A stretch of 6,655 bases of DNA from Frankiales bacterium (GTDB lineage: Bacteria; Actinomycetota; Actinomycetes; Mycobacteriales; SCTD01): the NCBI GenBank assembly GCA_025965495.1, contig JAOPWW010000323.1:1-6655 (forward strand), written 5' to 3'. The notes under the pieces were generated by a model, which was given only the letters and a program-made list of their open reading frames with translations, was not told the origin of the DNA and searched no databases. The position numbers and the translations under genes were made by a program. Below, in pieces: positions 1-6,388 of this stretch. The stretch's first letter is position 1. Every line of letters begins with the position of its first letter.

Positions 1-1976
1 GACCCGACGATGCCGATCTCCCCGACGCCCTTGGTCCCGATCGGGTTGAGCTGCCGGTCGTCCTCCTCGACCCACTCGACCTGCAGGTCGCCGACGTCGG
101 CGCTGGTCGGCACGTGGTACTCGGCGAGGCTGCTGTTGGCGTAGTCGCCGTACCGGACGTCGAGCGCGCCCGACTCGTGCAGCGCCATGCCGAGGCCCAT
201 GACGGTCCCGCCGAGAAGCTGCGAGCGGGTCGTGCGCGGGTTGACGACGCGGCCGACGGCGAACACGCCGAGCATCCGCGGCACGCGCACCTCGCCGGAG
301 TCCAGGTCGACCCGGGCCTCGGCGAAGTGCGCTCCGAAGGCGTGCCGGGACAGGTCGGCCTGGGCGTCGGCCTCGTCCTGGGTGTCGACGACGACCTCGT
401 CGGCCCGCCCGGACACCAGGGCGCAGCAGGCCTTGTGCACCGCCGACCCCCACGACGACGTCCCCCACGAGCCGCCCGCGACGGGGGCGTCGGGCAGGTC
501 GCTGTCGGCCATGTCGAGCCGAACGCGGGACGGGTCGACGCCGAGGGCGTCGGCGGCGAGCTGCCGCAGCACCGTGCGCGCCCCCGTGCCGATGTCGGTG
601 GCGTTGACGCCGACCTCGAACGTGCCGTCGGGGCAGCGGCGGGCCCGGGCGGACGACACCGACAGGTAGACCGGGTAGGTCGCCGTCGCGACGCCGGTCC
701 CCACCAGCCACCGCCCTTCGCGCCGCACAGCCGGTCGGGGGTCGCGACCGGCCCAGCCGAAGACCTCCGCGCCCCGCCGCAGGCACTCGGCGAGGTGACG
801 GCTGCTGAACGGCCGGCCGGTCGACGGGTCGGTCTGGGTGTCGTTGCGCAGGCGCAGCTCGACCGGGTCGATCCCCGTCGCGACGGCGAGCTCGTCCATC
901 GCGCACTCCAGCCCGAACATCCCGGGGGCCTCGCCCGGGGCGCGCATCCACCGCGGCGTCGGGACGTCGAGGGCCGCGAGCCGGTGGGTCGTCAGGCGGG
1001 CGTCCGAGGGGTAGACGTGCCGGGTCGCCTCGCTCGTCTGCTCGGCGAACTCGAACACCGTCGAGGTCTGCTCCACCGCGCCGTGCCCGATCGCGGTCAG
1101 GCGGCCGTCGTCGTCGGCGCCCAGGCGCAGGCGCTGCAGGGTCGGTGTGCGGTAGCCGACGAGCGCGAACTGCTGCGCGCGCGTCAGCGCCAGCTTCACG
1201 GGGCGGCCGGTGACCCGCGCCGCCATGACCGCGAGGACGACGTTCGGCCGCGCGCTGCCCTTGCTGCCGAAGCCTCCGCCGACGTGCGGCGCCAGCACCC
1301 GGACGTCGCTCTCGGGCACCCCGAACAGCGACGCGAGGTCCTTCTTCACGCCCGTCGTGCCCTGCGTGGAGTCGTGGACGAGCAGCCGCCCGCCCTCCCA
1401 GCGCGCCGTCGTGGCGTGCGGCTCCATCGGGTTGTTGAACAGCGCCGGCGTCGCGTACTCGACGTCGACGACGTGGGCGGACCCCGCCAGCGCCGCGGCC
1501 AGGTCGCCCTCGGCCTCGTCGGTCTGCTTGCCGCCGTTGACCTCCTCCGGCGCGTACAGGTGCGCGTGGTGCGGGGTGAGGACGACGTCGTGGGGGCGCT
1601 CGTCGTAGGCCACCCGCACCTGCCGCGCACCCTCGCGGGCCGCCTCGAGCGAGTCGGCCAGCACGAGCGCGACGACCTGCCCGCGGTAGGACACCTGGGG
1701 GCTCTGCAGGACGAGCAGCTCCGGGTCCTCGGTCTCCCCGAGCCGGGGGGCGTCGGTGGAGTCCAGCACCGCGACGACGCCGGGGACCGCGAGCGCCGCG
1801 TCGCGGTCCACCCCGACGACGGTCCCGACCGCCACGGTCGCCTGCACGAGCCAGCCGTGCAGCGGCGCGTCGACCGGGTGCTCGACGGCGTACCGGGCGC
1901 GGCCGGTGACCTTGTCCGGCCCGTCCACGCGCACGGGCGACCGCCCCACCGACGGGGTCAGCTCCGAGGCGGTCAC
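1..1976 (-). CDS. Molybdopterin-binding (large) subunit of a PaoC/YagR-like aldehyde or xanthine-type dehydrogenase, C-terminus outside window
   Basis: This is the catalytic Mo subunit of a xanthine-oxidase-family hydroxylase, which oxidises an aldehyde or N-heterocycle with water as oxygen source. It reads through 658 codons without a stop to the window edge. The GTG start at 1976 overlaps the stop of the FAD subunit by 4 nt. Visible family motifs are VDGPDKVTGRARY (about 17-29), STQGT with the Mo-pocket Gln205, GGGFGSKG (233-240), MRAPGEAPG (344-352), DIGTGARTVL (461-470) and KGVGEIGIVG (649-658). Glu653 aligns with the catalytic base of the family. The GEIG form, with RAPGEAPG, points to the PaoC/YagR branch rather than to bovine-type XDH. 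In PaoC (about 732 aa) the catalytic Glu is about 40 residues from the end, so roughly that much is probably missing here. The physiological substrate cannot be told from sequence. It needs a molybdopterin cofactor and probably an XdhC/PaoD-type chaperone, which may lie beyond position 1. Confidence 0.93.
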   Translation of the reverse strand, partial: MTASELTPSVGRSPVRVDGPDKVTGRARYAVEHPVDAPLHGWLVQATVAVGTVVGVDRDAALAVPGVVAVLDSTDAPRLGETEDPELLVLQSPQVSYRGQVVALVLADSLEAAREGARQVRVAYDERPHDVVLTPHHAHLYAPEEVNGGKQTDEAEGDLAAALAGSAHVVDVEYATPALFNNPMEPHATTARWEGGRLLVHDSTQGTTGVKKDLASLFGVPESDVRVLAPHVGGGFGSKGSARPNVVLAVMAARVTGRPVKLALTRAQQFALVGYRTPTLQRLRLGADDDGRLTAIGHGAVEQTSTVFEFAEQTSEATRHVYPSDARLTTHRLAALDVPTPRWMRAPGEAPGMFGLECAMDELAVATGIDPVELRLRNDTQTDPSTGRPFSSRHLAECLRRGAEVFGWAGRDPRPAVRREGRWLVGTGVATATYPVYLSVSSARARRCPDGTFEVGVNATDIGTGARTVLRQLAADALGVDPSRVRLDMADSDLPDAPVAGGSWGTSSWGSAVHKACCALVSGRADEVVVDTQDEADAQADLSRHAFGAHFAEARVDLDSGEVRVPRMLGVFAVGRVVNPRTTRSQLLGGTVMGLGMALHESGALDVRYGDYANSSLAEYHVPTSADVGDLQVEWVEEDDRQLNPIGTKGVGEIGIVG

Positions 1977-2953
1977 AGGTCGGCCCCCGTCAGCTCGAGC
2001 AGGGTCCCGACGACGAGCCGTCTCGCGAGCGGCACCTTGAAGGCGTTCTGTGCGGTCGGCGTCGCCTGCGCGAGCTCGGCGTCGGCGGCCGCGCGGAAGG
2101 ACTCCGCCGTCGCCGGCTGCCCGGTCAGCGCCTGCTCGGCCAGGGTGGCCCGCCACGGCTTGTGCGCCACCCCGCCGAGGGCGATCCGGACGTCGCGCAC
2201 GACGCCGTCCTCCACCTCGAGGACCGCGGCGACGCTGACGAGGGCGAACGCGTAGGAGGCGCGGTCGCGGGCCTTCCGGTACGTGGACACCCCGCGCGAC
2301 GGCGGGAGCGACACCGCCGTGACGACGGAACCTGCGGGCAGCACGGTGTCGGTCTGCGGCGCGTCGCCCGGCAGCCGGTGGAAGTCCACGAGCGGGATCT
2401 CGACGGGGCCGTCGGGCGTCTCGGCGTGCACGACGGCGTCGAGCGCGGCCAGTGCCACGCTCATGTCGCCGGGGTGCGTGGCGAGGCAGTGCTCGGAGGT
2501 GCCGAGGACGGCGAGCCCGCGGGACAGGCCCTCGACCGCCGGGCAGCCGGACCCGGGGACGCGCTTGTTGCAGGCCTTGCTGGTGTCGGTGAAGTAGGAG
2601 CAGCGGGTGCGCTGCAGCAGGTTGCCGCCGGTGCTGGCGGCGTTGCGCAGCTGCCCCGACGCCGCCGACAGCAGGGCGCGGGACAGCACGGGGTAGCGGC
2701 TGCGGACGCGCGGGTCGGCGGCGAGGTCGCTGTTCCGCGTCCCGGCGCCGATGCGCAGGCCGCCGTCCGCGGTGTCCTCGACGCCGGCCAGGTCCAGGGC
2801 GTCGACGTCGACGAGCAGGTCCGGCGTCTCGACGCCCAGCTTCATGAGGTCGACCAGGTTGGTGCCGCCGGCGATCGCCCGCGCGCCGGGCCGGGACAGC
2901 AGGGCGACCGCCGCCGCGACGTCGGCGGGCGCCTCGTACCGGAGCTCCTTCAC
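1973..2953 (-). CDS. FAD-binding (medium) subunit of the molybdenum hydroxylase, PaoB/YagS-like
   Basis: This 326-aa subunit carries FAD and passes electrons between the iron-sulfur subunit and the final acceptor. The GTG start at 2953 overlaps the stop of the [2Fe-2S] gene in a GTGA junction, and its own TGA overlaps the GTG of the Mo subunit in the same way, which indicates translational coupling. FAD-binding motifs are AIAGGTNLVDLMKLGV (26-41) and AASTGGNLLQRTRC (105-118). Between them and the THPGDMSVALAALDA segment (159-173) lie four cysteines (C118, C128, C137, C156) with the context CNKRVPGSGC. This matches the roughly 40-residue insertion that binds an extra [4Fe-4S] cluster in E. coli PaoB. 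The C-terminal half (about 220-326) is the CO-dehydrogenase flavoprotein C-terminal domain, seen in SYAFALVSVAAVLEV and IALGGVAHKPWRA. Length matches PaoB (about 318 aa). The [4Fe-4S] assignment is inferred from the cysteines. Confidence 0.93.
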   Translation of the reverse strand: MKELRYEAPADVAAAVALLSRPGARAIAGGTNLVDLMKLGVETPDLLVDVDALDLAGVEDTADGGLRIGAGTRNSDLAADPRVRSRYPVLSRALLSAASGQLRNAASTGGNLLQRTRCSYFTDTSKACNKRVPGSGCPAVEGLSRGLAVLGTSEHCLATHPGDMSVALAALDAVVHAETPDGPVEIPLVDFHRLPGDAPQTDTVLPAGSVVTAVSLPPSRGVSTYRKARDRASYAFALVSVAAVLEVEDGVVRDVRIALGGVAHKPWRATLAEQALTGQPATAESFRAAADAELAQATPTAQNAFKVPLARRLVVGTLLELTGADL

Positions 2954-3462
2954 GCGAGCACCGCTGCCGTGATGCCGCGGTACGCCCCGCAGCGGCACAG
3001 GTTGCCCGACATCCGCTCGCGCACCTCGGCGTCGTCCAGGACGACCGGTCCGGACAGGCCGGCGGTGAGGTCCTCGGTGACGGCGCTCGGCCAGCCGTCG
3101 GCCGCCTCCTGCTGCACCGCGACGCCGCTGACCAGCTGGCCGCTCGTGCAGTAGCCGCACTGCAGGGCGTCGCACTCCAGGAACGCCTCCTGCAGCGGCG
3201 AGAGGTCCTCCGGCGTGCCGAGGCCCTCGACGGTGGTCACCTCCCGGCCGCGCACCTGCACGGCCAGCGTCAGGCAGGCGTTCACGCGCCGACCGCCCAG
3301 CAGCACGGTGCACGCCCCGCACTGGCCGTGGTCGCAGCCCTTCTTGCTGCCGGTCAGGCCGAGGTGCTCGCGCAGGGCGTCCAGCAGGGTCGTGCGGTGG
3401 TCGAGCTCGAGGGCGTGGTCGGTGCCGTTCACCGTCAGGGTCAGGGAGGAGCGGGTCGTCAT
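2950..3462 (-). CDS. [2Fe-2S] (small) subunit of the molybdenum hydroxylase, PaoA/YagT-like without Tat signal
   Basis: This 170-aa iron-sulfur subunit relays electrons from the Mo centre to FAD. The N-terminal plant-type ferredoxin domain has ligands C43, C48, C51 and C63 in KKGCDHGQCGACTVLLGG and NAC. The C-terminal four-helix domain binds the second [2Fe-2S] cluster through C102, C105, C156 and C158 (QCGYCTSGQ and GNLCRCGAY). Both cluster sites are complete. The protein starts directly with MTTRSSLTLTVNG and no twin-arginine leader, unlike periplasmic E. coli PaoA, so the complex is probably cytoplasmic. The ATG at 3462 has only a weak purine stretch (GGGGGCAGG) upstream. The TetR stop is 24 nt upstream with no hairpin between, so read-through from the regulator gene is likely, although a separate promoter inside the TetR gene cannot be excluded. 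Confidence 0.95.
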   Translation of the reverse strand: MTTRSSLTLTVNGTDHALELDHRTTLLDALREHLGLTGSKKGCDHGQCGACTVLLGGRRVNACLTLAVQVRGREVTTVEGLGTPEDLSPLQEAFLECDALQCGYCTSGQLVSGVAVQQEAADGWPSAVTEDLTAGLSGPVVLDDAEVRERMSGNLCRCGAYRGITAAVLA

Positions 3463-3486
3463 GGGACGAGCCTGCCCCCACGGCGG

Positions 3487-4113
3487 CTACCGACGCAGCC
3501 CCGGGTCCGTCTCCAGCCGCGACAGCCCGTTCCACGCGAGGTTCACCAGGTGGGCCGCGACCTCGTCGCGCGACAGCTCGCGGTGGTCGAGCCACCACTG
3601 CCCGACCAGGGCGACCTGCCCGACCAGGGCCTGGGAGTACAGCGGCGCCGCCGTCGTCGTCAGGCCCCGGGCCAGGAAGGTCGCCGCTAGGACGTGCTCC
3701 ACCCGGACGGCGACGTCGCTCATGATCGTCCCGAAGCCGCCAGCGGAGTCCTGGAGCTCCGTCTCCTGGAACGGCGGCGACTCCCGCACCAGGATGCGGA
3801 AGCCGTCGGAGCAGTCCTCGACGTAGGTCAGCAGCGCCAGGGTCGCCTGCTCGAGCAGCTCCCGCGGCCGGTCGGCCGACAGGGCGCCGGTGAAGCTGGT
3901 GAGCAGCCGCTGCACCTCCCGGTCGACGACGACGGCGTACAGCCCCTCCTTGCCGCCGAAGTGCTCGTAGACGACCGGCTTGGAGACCTCCGCGCGGGCG
4001 GCGACCTCCTCGACCGAGGTGCCGTCGTAGCCGCGCTCGGCGAACAGGGAGCGGCCGACGTCGAGGAGCTGCTCACGACGCTCCGGACCGGTCATCCGGC
4101 GCCGACGCGGCAC
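3487..4113 (-). CDS. TetR/AcrR-family transcriptional regulator
   Basis: A one-domain-plus-HTH repressor of 208 aa. The N-terminal TetR DNA-binding domain spans about 12-60, with the helix-turn-helix at TSVEEVAARAEVSKPVVYEHF (32-52) followed by the typical GGKEGLY. The C-terminal ligand domain (about 65-205) is mostly helical and carries the usual variable effector pocket; the effector is unknown. I chose GTG at 4113 because GGAGG lies 5 nt upstream. The in-frame ATG at 4095 has no Shine-Dalgarno and would remove the basic MPRRRR leader. It lies 20 nt after the desaturase stop and 24 nt before the hydroxylase genes. TetR proteins beside acyl-CoA desaturases often sense acyl-CoAs or fatty acids (DesT of Pseudomonas is the known case), so autoregulation of this cluster through the palindromes at 5183-5215 is a reasonable inference. 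Control of the hydroxylase genes is equally possible. Confidence 0.93.
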   Translation of the reverse strand: MPRRRRMTGPERREQLLDVGRSLFAERGYDGTSVEEVAARAEVSKPVVYEHFGGKEGLYAVVVDREVQRLLTSFTGALSADRPRELLEQATLALLTYVEDCSDGFRILVRESPPFQETELQDSAGGFGTIMSDVAVRVEHVLAATFLARGLTTTAAPLYSQALVGQVALVGQWWLDHRELSRDEVAAHLVNLAWNGLSRLETDPGLRR

Positions 4114-4118
4114 CGGGA

Positions 4119-4123
4119 CCTCC
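4119..4123 (-). promoter_or_regulatory. Shine-Dalgarno GGAGG that decides the TetR start
   Basis: On the minus strand GGAGG is followed by the 5-nt spacer TCCCG and GTG at 4113, in frame with the downstream ATG at 4095. It favours the GTG start and adds six residues (MPRRRR) to the protein. Confidence 0.6.
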
Positions 4124-4133
4124 GGGGCGAGCG

Positions 4134-5156
4134 TCAGACCGACACCCGGCGGGCGTCGAGGCGCTCGCGGCTGGGCCAGCGGACGTCGGTGGCGAGCCCG
4201 AGCTTCTCCAGGCCCCGGATGAGCTCCGCGCTGCTGTCGAACTGCCAGCGGTCGACGCCGTGGCGGGCCGCCGTCGGGTCGGCGTGGTGCAGGTTGTGCC
4301 AGCTCTCGCCCATCGACAGGAACGCCAGCGGCCAGACGTTGCTGCTCTTGTCGCGGGTCTTGAACGGGCGCTCGCCGAAGGTGTGGCAGATCGAGTTGAT
4401 GGCCCAGGTCGCGTGGTGCAGGACGGCCATGCGCACCAGGCTCGCCCAGAAGAAGGCGGTGACGGCGCCGGTGCTGACGTCGTGGCCGGTCGCGAGGGCG
4501 AGCAGGGCACCGAGCACGGGCGGCAGGCCCAGGCTGAGCGTGACCCAGAGGGGGAAGAGCCGGTTGACCCGGGCGACGTCGGGGTCGGCCAGCAGGTCCG
4601 GCGTGAAGCGCTTCTGGTCGGTCTGCTCGACGTCGAACAGCCAGCCGATGTGGGCGTGCCACAGGCCCTTGCACAGCGCCGGGAAGTTCTCGCCGTAGCG
4701 CCAGGGGCTGTGCGGGTCGCCCTCCTTGTCGCTGTACGCGTGGTGACGGCGGTGGTCGGCGACCCAGCGGGTGACCGGCCCCTCGACCGCCATCGACCCG
4801 GCGACGGCCAGCGCGACGCGGACGCCGCGGCCGGCCTTGAACGAGCCGTGCGTGAAGTACCGGTGGAAGCCGACCGTGATCCCGTGGCCCGTGATCGCGT
4901 AGAAGACGGTGCTGATCACGACGTCGCGCCAGGACAGGAAGCCGCCCCAGGCGACGAACGCGCCGACGAGCACGCACACGAGCGGCACGGCGATGAAGGC
5001 GGCCAGCGCGGCCTGCTCGGCCCGGGCGAGCAGCAGGCTCTTCGGGACGGCCTGCATCGGGCGGGCGACGTCCTCGGAGACGTCGATCGTCGTCGTCGGG
5101 GCGTCGGGGTCGCCGGCGTTGCCGAGCATCTTGCGCTCGAGGGGCGTGGTGGTCAC
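4134..5156 (-). CDS. Membrane acyl-CoA / fatty acid desaturase (delta-9 type)
   Basis: A 340-aa integral membrane di-iron desaturase that introduces a cis double bond into a saturated acyl chain, most likely stearoyl- or palmitoyl-CoA, using O2 and an external electron donor. All three histidine boxes are present: HRYFTH (98-103), HRRHH (135-139) and HNLHH (287-291). The segment NSICH supplies Asn254 and His258, equivalent to the extra metal ligands of stearoyl-CoA desaturase. Hydrophobic segments at about 50-72, 76-95, 200-223 and 229-249 give the usual four membrane helices. There is no fused cytochrome b5 or ferredoxin-reductase domain, so a partner reductase must be encoded elsewhere. The GTG start at 5156 has GGAG 6 nt upstream (5163-5166). 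The first thirty codons all end in G or C. It is the first gene of the leftward unit and is preceded by the candidate operator. Substrate position and chain length are inferred from the family. Confidence 0.95.
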   Translation of the reverse strand: MTTTPLERKMLGNAGDPDAPTTTIDVSEDVARPMQAVPKSLLLARAEQAALAAFIAVPLVCVLVGAFVAWGGFLSWRDVVISTVFYAITGHGITVGFHRYFTHGSFKAGRGVRVALAVAGSMAVEGPVTRWVADHRRHHAYSDKEGDPHSPWRYGENFPALCKGLWHAHIGWLFDVEQTDQKRFTPDLLADPDVARVNRLFPLWVTLSLGLPPVLGALLALATGHDVSTGAVTAFFWASLVRMAVLHHATWAINSICHTFGERPFKTRDKSSNVWPLAFLSMGESWHNLHHADPTAARHGVDRWQFDSSAELIRGLEKLGLATDVRWPSRERLDARRVSV

Positions 5157-5182
5157 AGGCGTCTCCGCGGGTCAGGCTGCGT

Positions 5183-5216
5183 GGGTACGCGACCGTAACC
5201 TACGGAGCCGTAACCT
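5183..5216. promoter_or_regulatory. Tandem overlapping palindromes, candidate TetR operator
   Basis: CCGTAACCT occurs twice as an exact direct repeat (5193-5201 and 5208-5216, period 15). Each copy forms the right half of an imperfect palindrome of the form GGTTACGG-2 nt-CCGTAACC. The left halves are GGGTACGC (5183-5190, 6 of 8 matching) and ACCTACGG (5198-5205, 5 of 8 matching). The core TACGG-AG-CCGTA (5201-5212) is a perfect inverted repeat apart from its 2-nt centre. The array sits 27-60 nt upstream of the desaturase GTG and overlaps the proposed -10, as expected of a repressor site. Binding by the neighbouring TetR protein is inference. Confidence 0.55.
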
Positions 5217-5219
5217 CAG
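5192..5219 (-). promoter_or_regulatory. Possible promoter of the desaturase-led operon
   Basis: On the minus strand CTGAGG (5219-5214) and TACGGT (5197-5192) are separated by 16 nt and could serve as -35 and -10. TAGGTT (5202-5197) is an alternative -10. Matches to consensus are weak, so the assignment rests mainly on position, about 36 nt upstream of the GTG, and on overlap with the palindromes. Confidence 0.3.
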
Positions 5220-5251
5220 GGCCAGAGACGGCAGGCCCCTCTGGTCCTGAG
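5215..5251 (+). repeat. Long inverted repeat / hairpin in the divergent spacer
   Basis: TCAGGGCCAGAG (5216-5227) pairs with CTCTGGTCCTGA (5239-5250) across an 11-nt loop, and C5215-G5251 adds a thirteenth pair. As plus-strand RNA every position pairs, with one G-U wobble; as minus-strand RNA the same position is an A-C mismatch. There is no T-run afterwards, and no gene ends here, so it is not a convincing terminator. It could be a leader structure of the gene at 5323 or a protein-binding site. Confidence 0.5.
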
Positions 5252-5322
5252 CCGTTCTTGTCGGACCCGGGTGGGACGCTGCGCGTGGAGGGTCGAGCCG
5301 CCACGACGAGGGGCCTCCGAGC

Positions 5323-6381
5323 ATGGGACGACACCGCACGACGCAGGAGAAGCAGGAGTTGGGGGAGCAGGCGCGCCGCCTGCGGGCCGAGGGCTGGTCT
5401 CGGGAACGGCTGCGGTGCGAGCTCCGCGTGGGGGACGAGCTCCTCACGCAGCTGCTGGCGGGCACCGTCGTGCCCGACCGCCTGCGGCGGCCGCGAGCGC
5501 GCGATGACGCCCGCACCCGGGCTGAGGAGCTCAGGGGGCAGGGGTGGACGTACGACGAGATCGCCCGCGAGCTCGGTGTCGCCAAGAGCAGCTGCTCGCT
5601 GTGGCTGCGCCACCTGCCCCGTCCGGAGCCGGTCCCGTCGGAGCCCGACCTCGTCGTCGACAGACCGGAGGGCGCCGCCGAGCGCCGGGCCCTGGCCCGA
5701 CGGCTGCGCGAGCAGGGCGCGAGCCTGCGCGTCGTAGGCAAGGCTCTCGGGGTGTCGACCACCACCGCGTCCGCATGGTGTCGCGACATCGTGCCGCCGG
5801 TCGTCTCTCCTCGCGGAGGCAGCGCGGAGCACGTGCGCGCGATGGCTGAGTCGCGGTGGGCACCGCTGCGGGCTGCGCGCGACCAGCGACGTGCGCTGGT
5901 GCACGAGCAGGCCGGCGTCGAGCTCGGGAGCGTCACCCCGCGTGACCTGCTCATCGCCCTGGCGGTCTCGTACTGGTGCGAGGGTGCCAAGTCGAAGCCT
6001 TGGCGCCCGGTCGAGCGGGTCGTGTGGATGAACAGCGATCCCGGGCTGGTGACCCTGTTCCTGCGAGGACTAGAGGAGGCAGGTGTCGACCGGCAGCGGA
6101 TCTCGTTCCGGCTCAGCATCCACGAGGCGGCGGACGAGGCGGCGGCCCGGGCGTGGTGGGCCCGTCACGTGGGCGTCGACCCCGAGGCGTTCGCCCGGAC
6201 GACGGTCAAGCGGCACAACCCGGTGACGACGCGCCACCGGACGGACGGCACCTATCGCGGCTGCCTGACGGTCTCAGTGCGACAGAGCAGGGAGCTCTAC
6301 CAGTACTTGGACGGGCTGGTCCGGGCGCTCGTCGGGGCGTGCGAGGCTGAGGGCGGAGGCGATCCTGCGCTAGTCTCTTGA
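5323..6381 (+). CDS. Three tandem HTH-like repeats plus LAGLIDADG-like endonuclease-fold domain; function unknown
   Basis: A 352-aa protein. Three related HTH-like modules occupy about 15-48, 65-98 and 123-156. Each has an ALR-type helix, then LRxxG (L20/G24, L70/G74, L128/G132), S/T, and a second helix ending in LxV followed by a recognition-like helix. The C-terminal part (about 207-336) looks like a single LAGLIDADG unit: IALAVSYWCEGAK (211-223, with Glu220-Gly221 in the acidic motif position), WMNSDPGLVTLFLRGL (235-250), ISFRLSIHEAADE, and YRGCLTVSV (311-319). Family knowledge: such folds are homing endonucleases or, as in the sporulation regulator WhiA (LAGLIDADG fold plus HTH), DNA-binding proteins that have lost cleavage. 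Which applies here is not decidable. The ATG has GAGGGG 9 nt upstream. Four of the first 28 codons end in A or T, against none in the desaturase, and CTA appears twice, hinting at a different history or low expression. It ends 7 nt before tRNA-Gln. Confidence 0.8.
   Translation: MGRHRTTQEKQELGEQARRLRAEGWSRERLRCELRVGDELLTQLLAGTVVPDRLRRPRARDDARTRAEELRGQGWTYDEIARELGVAKSSCSLWLRHLPRPEPVPSEPDLVVDRPEGAAERRALARRLREQGASLRVVGKALGVSTTTASAWCRDIVPPVVSPRGGSAEHVRAMAESRWAPLRAARDQRRALVHEQAGVELGSVTPRDLLIALAVSYWCEGAKSKPWRPVERVVWMNSDPGLVTLFLRGLEEAGVDRQRISFRLSIHEAADEAAARAWWARHVGVDPEAFARTTVKRHNPVTTRHRTDGTYRGCLTVSVRQSRELYQYLDGLVRALVGACEAEGGGDPALVS
6347..6376 (+). promoter_or_regulatory. Probable promoter of tRNA-Gln, inside the 3' end of the preceding CDS
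   Basis: TAGTCT (6371-6376) is a plausible actinobacterial TAnnnT -10, placed 12 nt before the tRNA 5' end. CTGAGG (6347-6352) lies 18 nt upstream as a weak -35. Both elements fall within the last 12 codons of the HTH/LAGLIDADG gene. The same TAGTCT hexamer recurs before glmU. Confidence 0.4.
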
Positions 6382-6388
6382 CATACGG

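Noticed and set aside
114..2255. Very long open frame on the plus strand opposite the Mo and FAD subunit genes
   Set aside because: It is antisense to two genes with clear catalytic and cofactor motifs. Its product is a low-complexity R/G/A/V-rich sequence with no recognisable domain, as expected from stop-poor DNA of very high GC.
3463..3486. Terminator between the TetR gene and the hydroxylase genes
   Set aside because: The 24-nt gap contains no inverted repeat and no T-run.
4260..5198. Open frame on the plus strand opposite the desaturase
   Set aside because: It is antisense to the complete set of desaturase histidine boxes, shows no domain, and has a composition typical of a GC-rich shadow frame.
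5172..6119. Open frames on the minus strand opposite the HTH/LAGLIDADG gene
   Set aside because: The products are R/S/P-rich with no motif, while the plus strand shows a coherent repeat and domain pattern.
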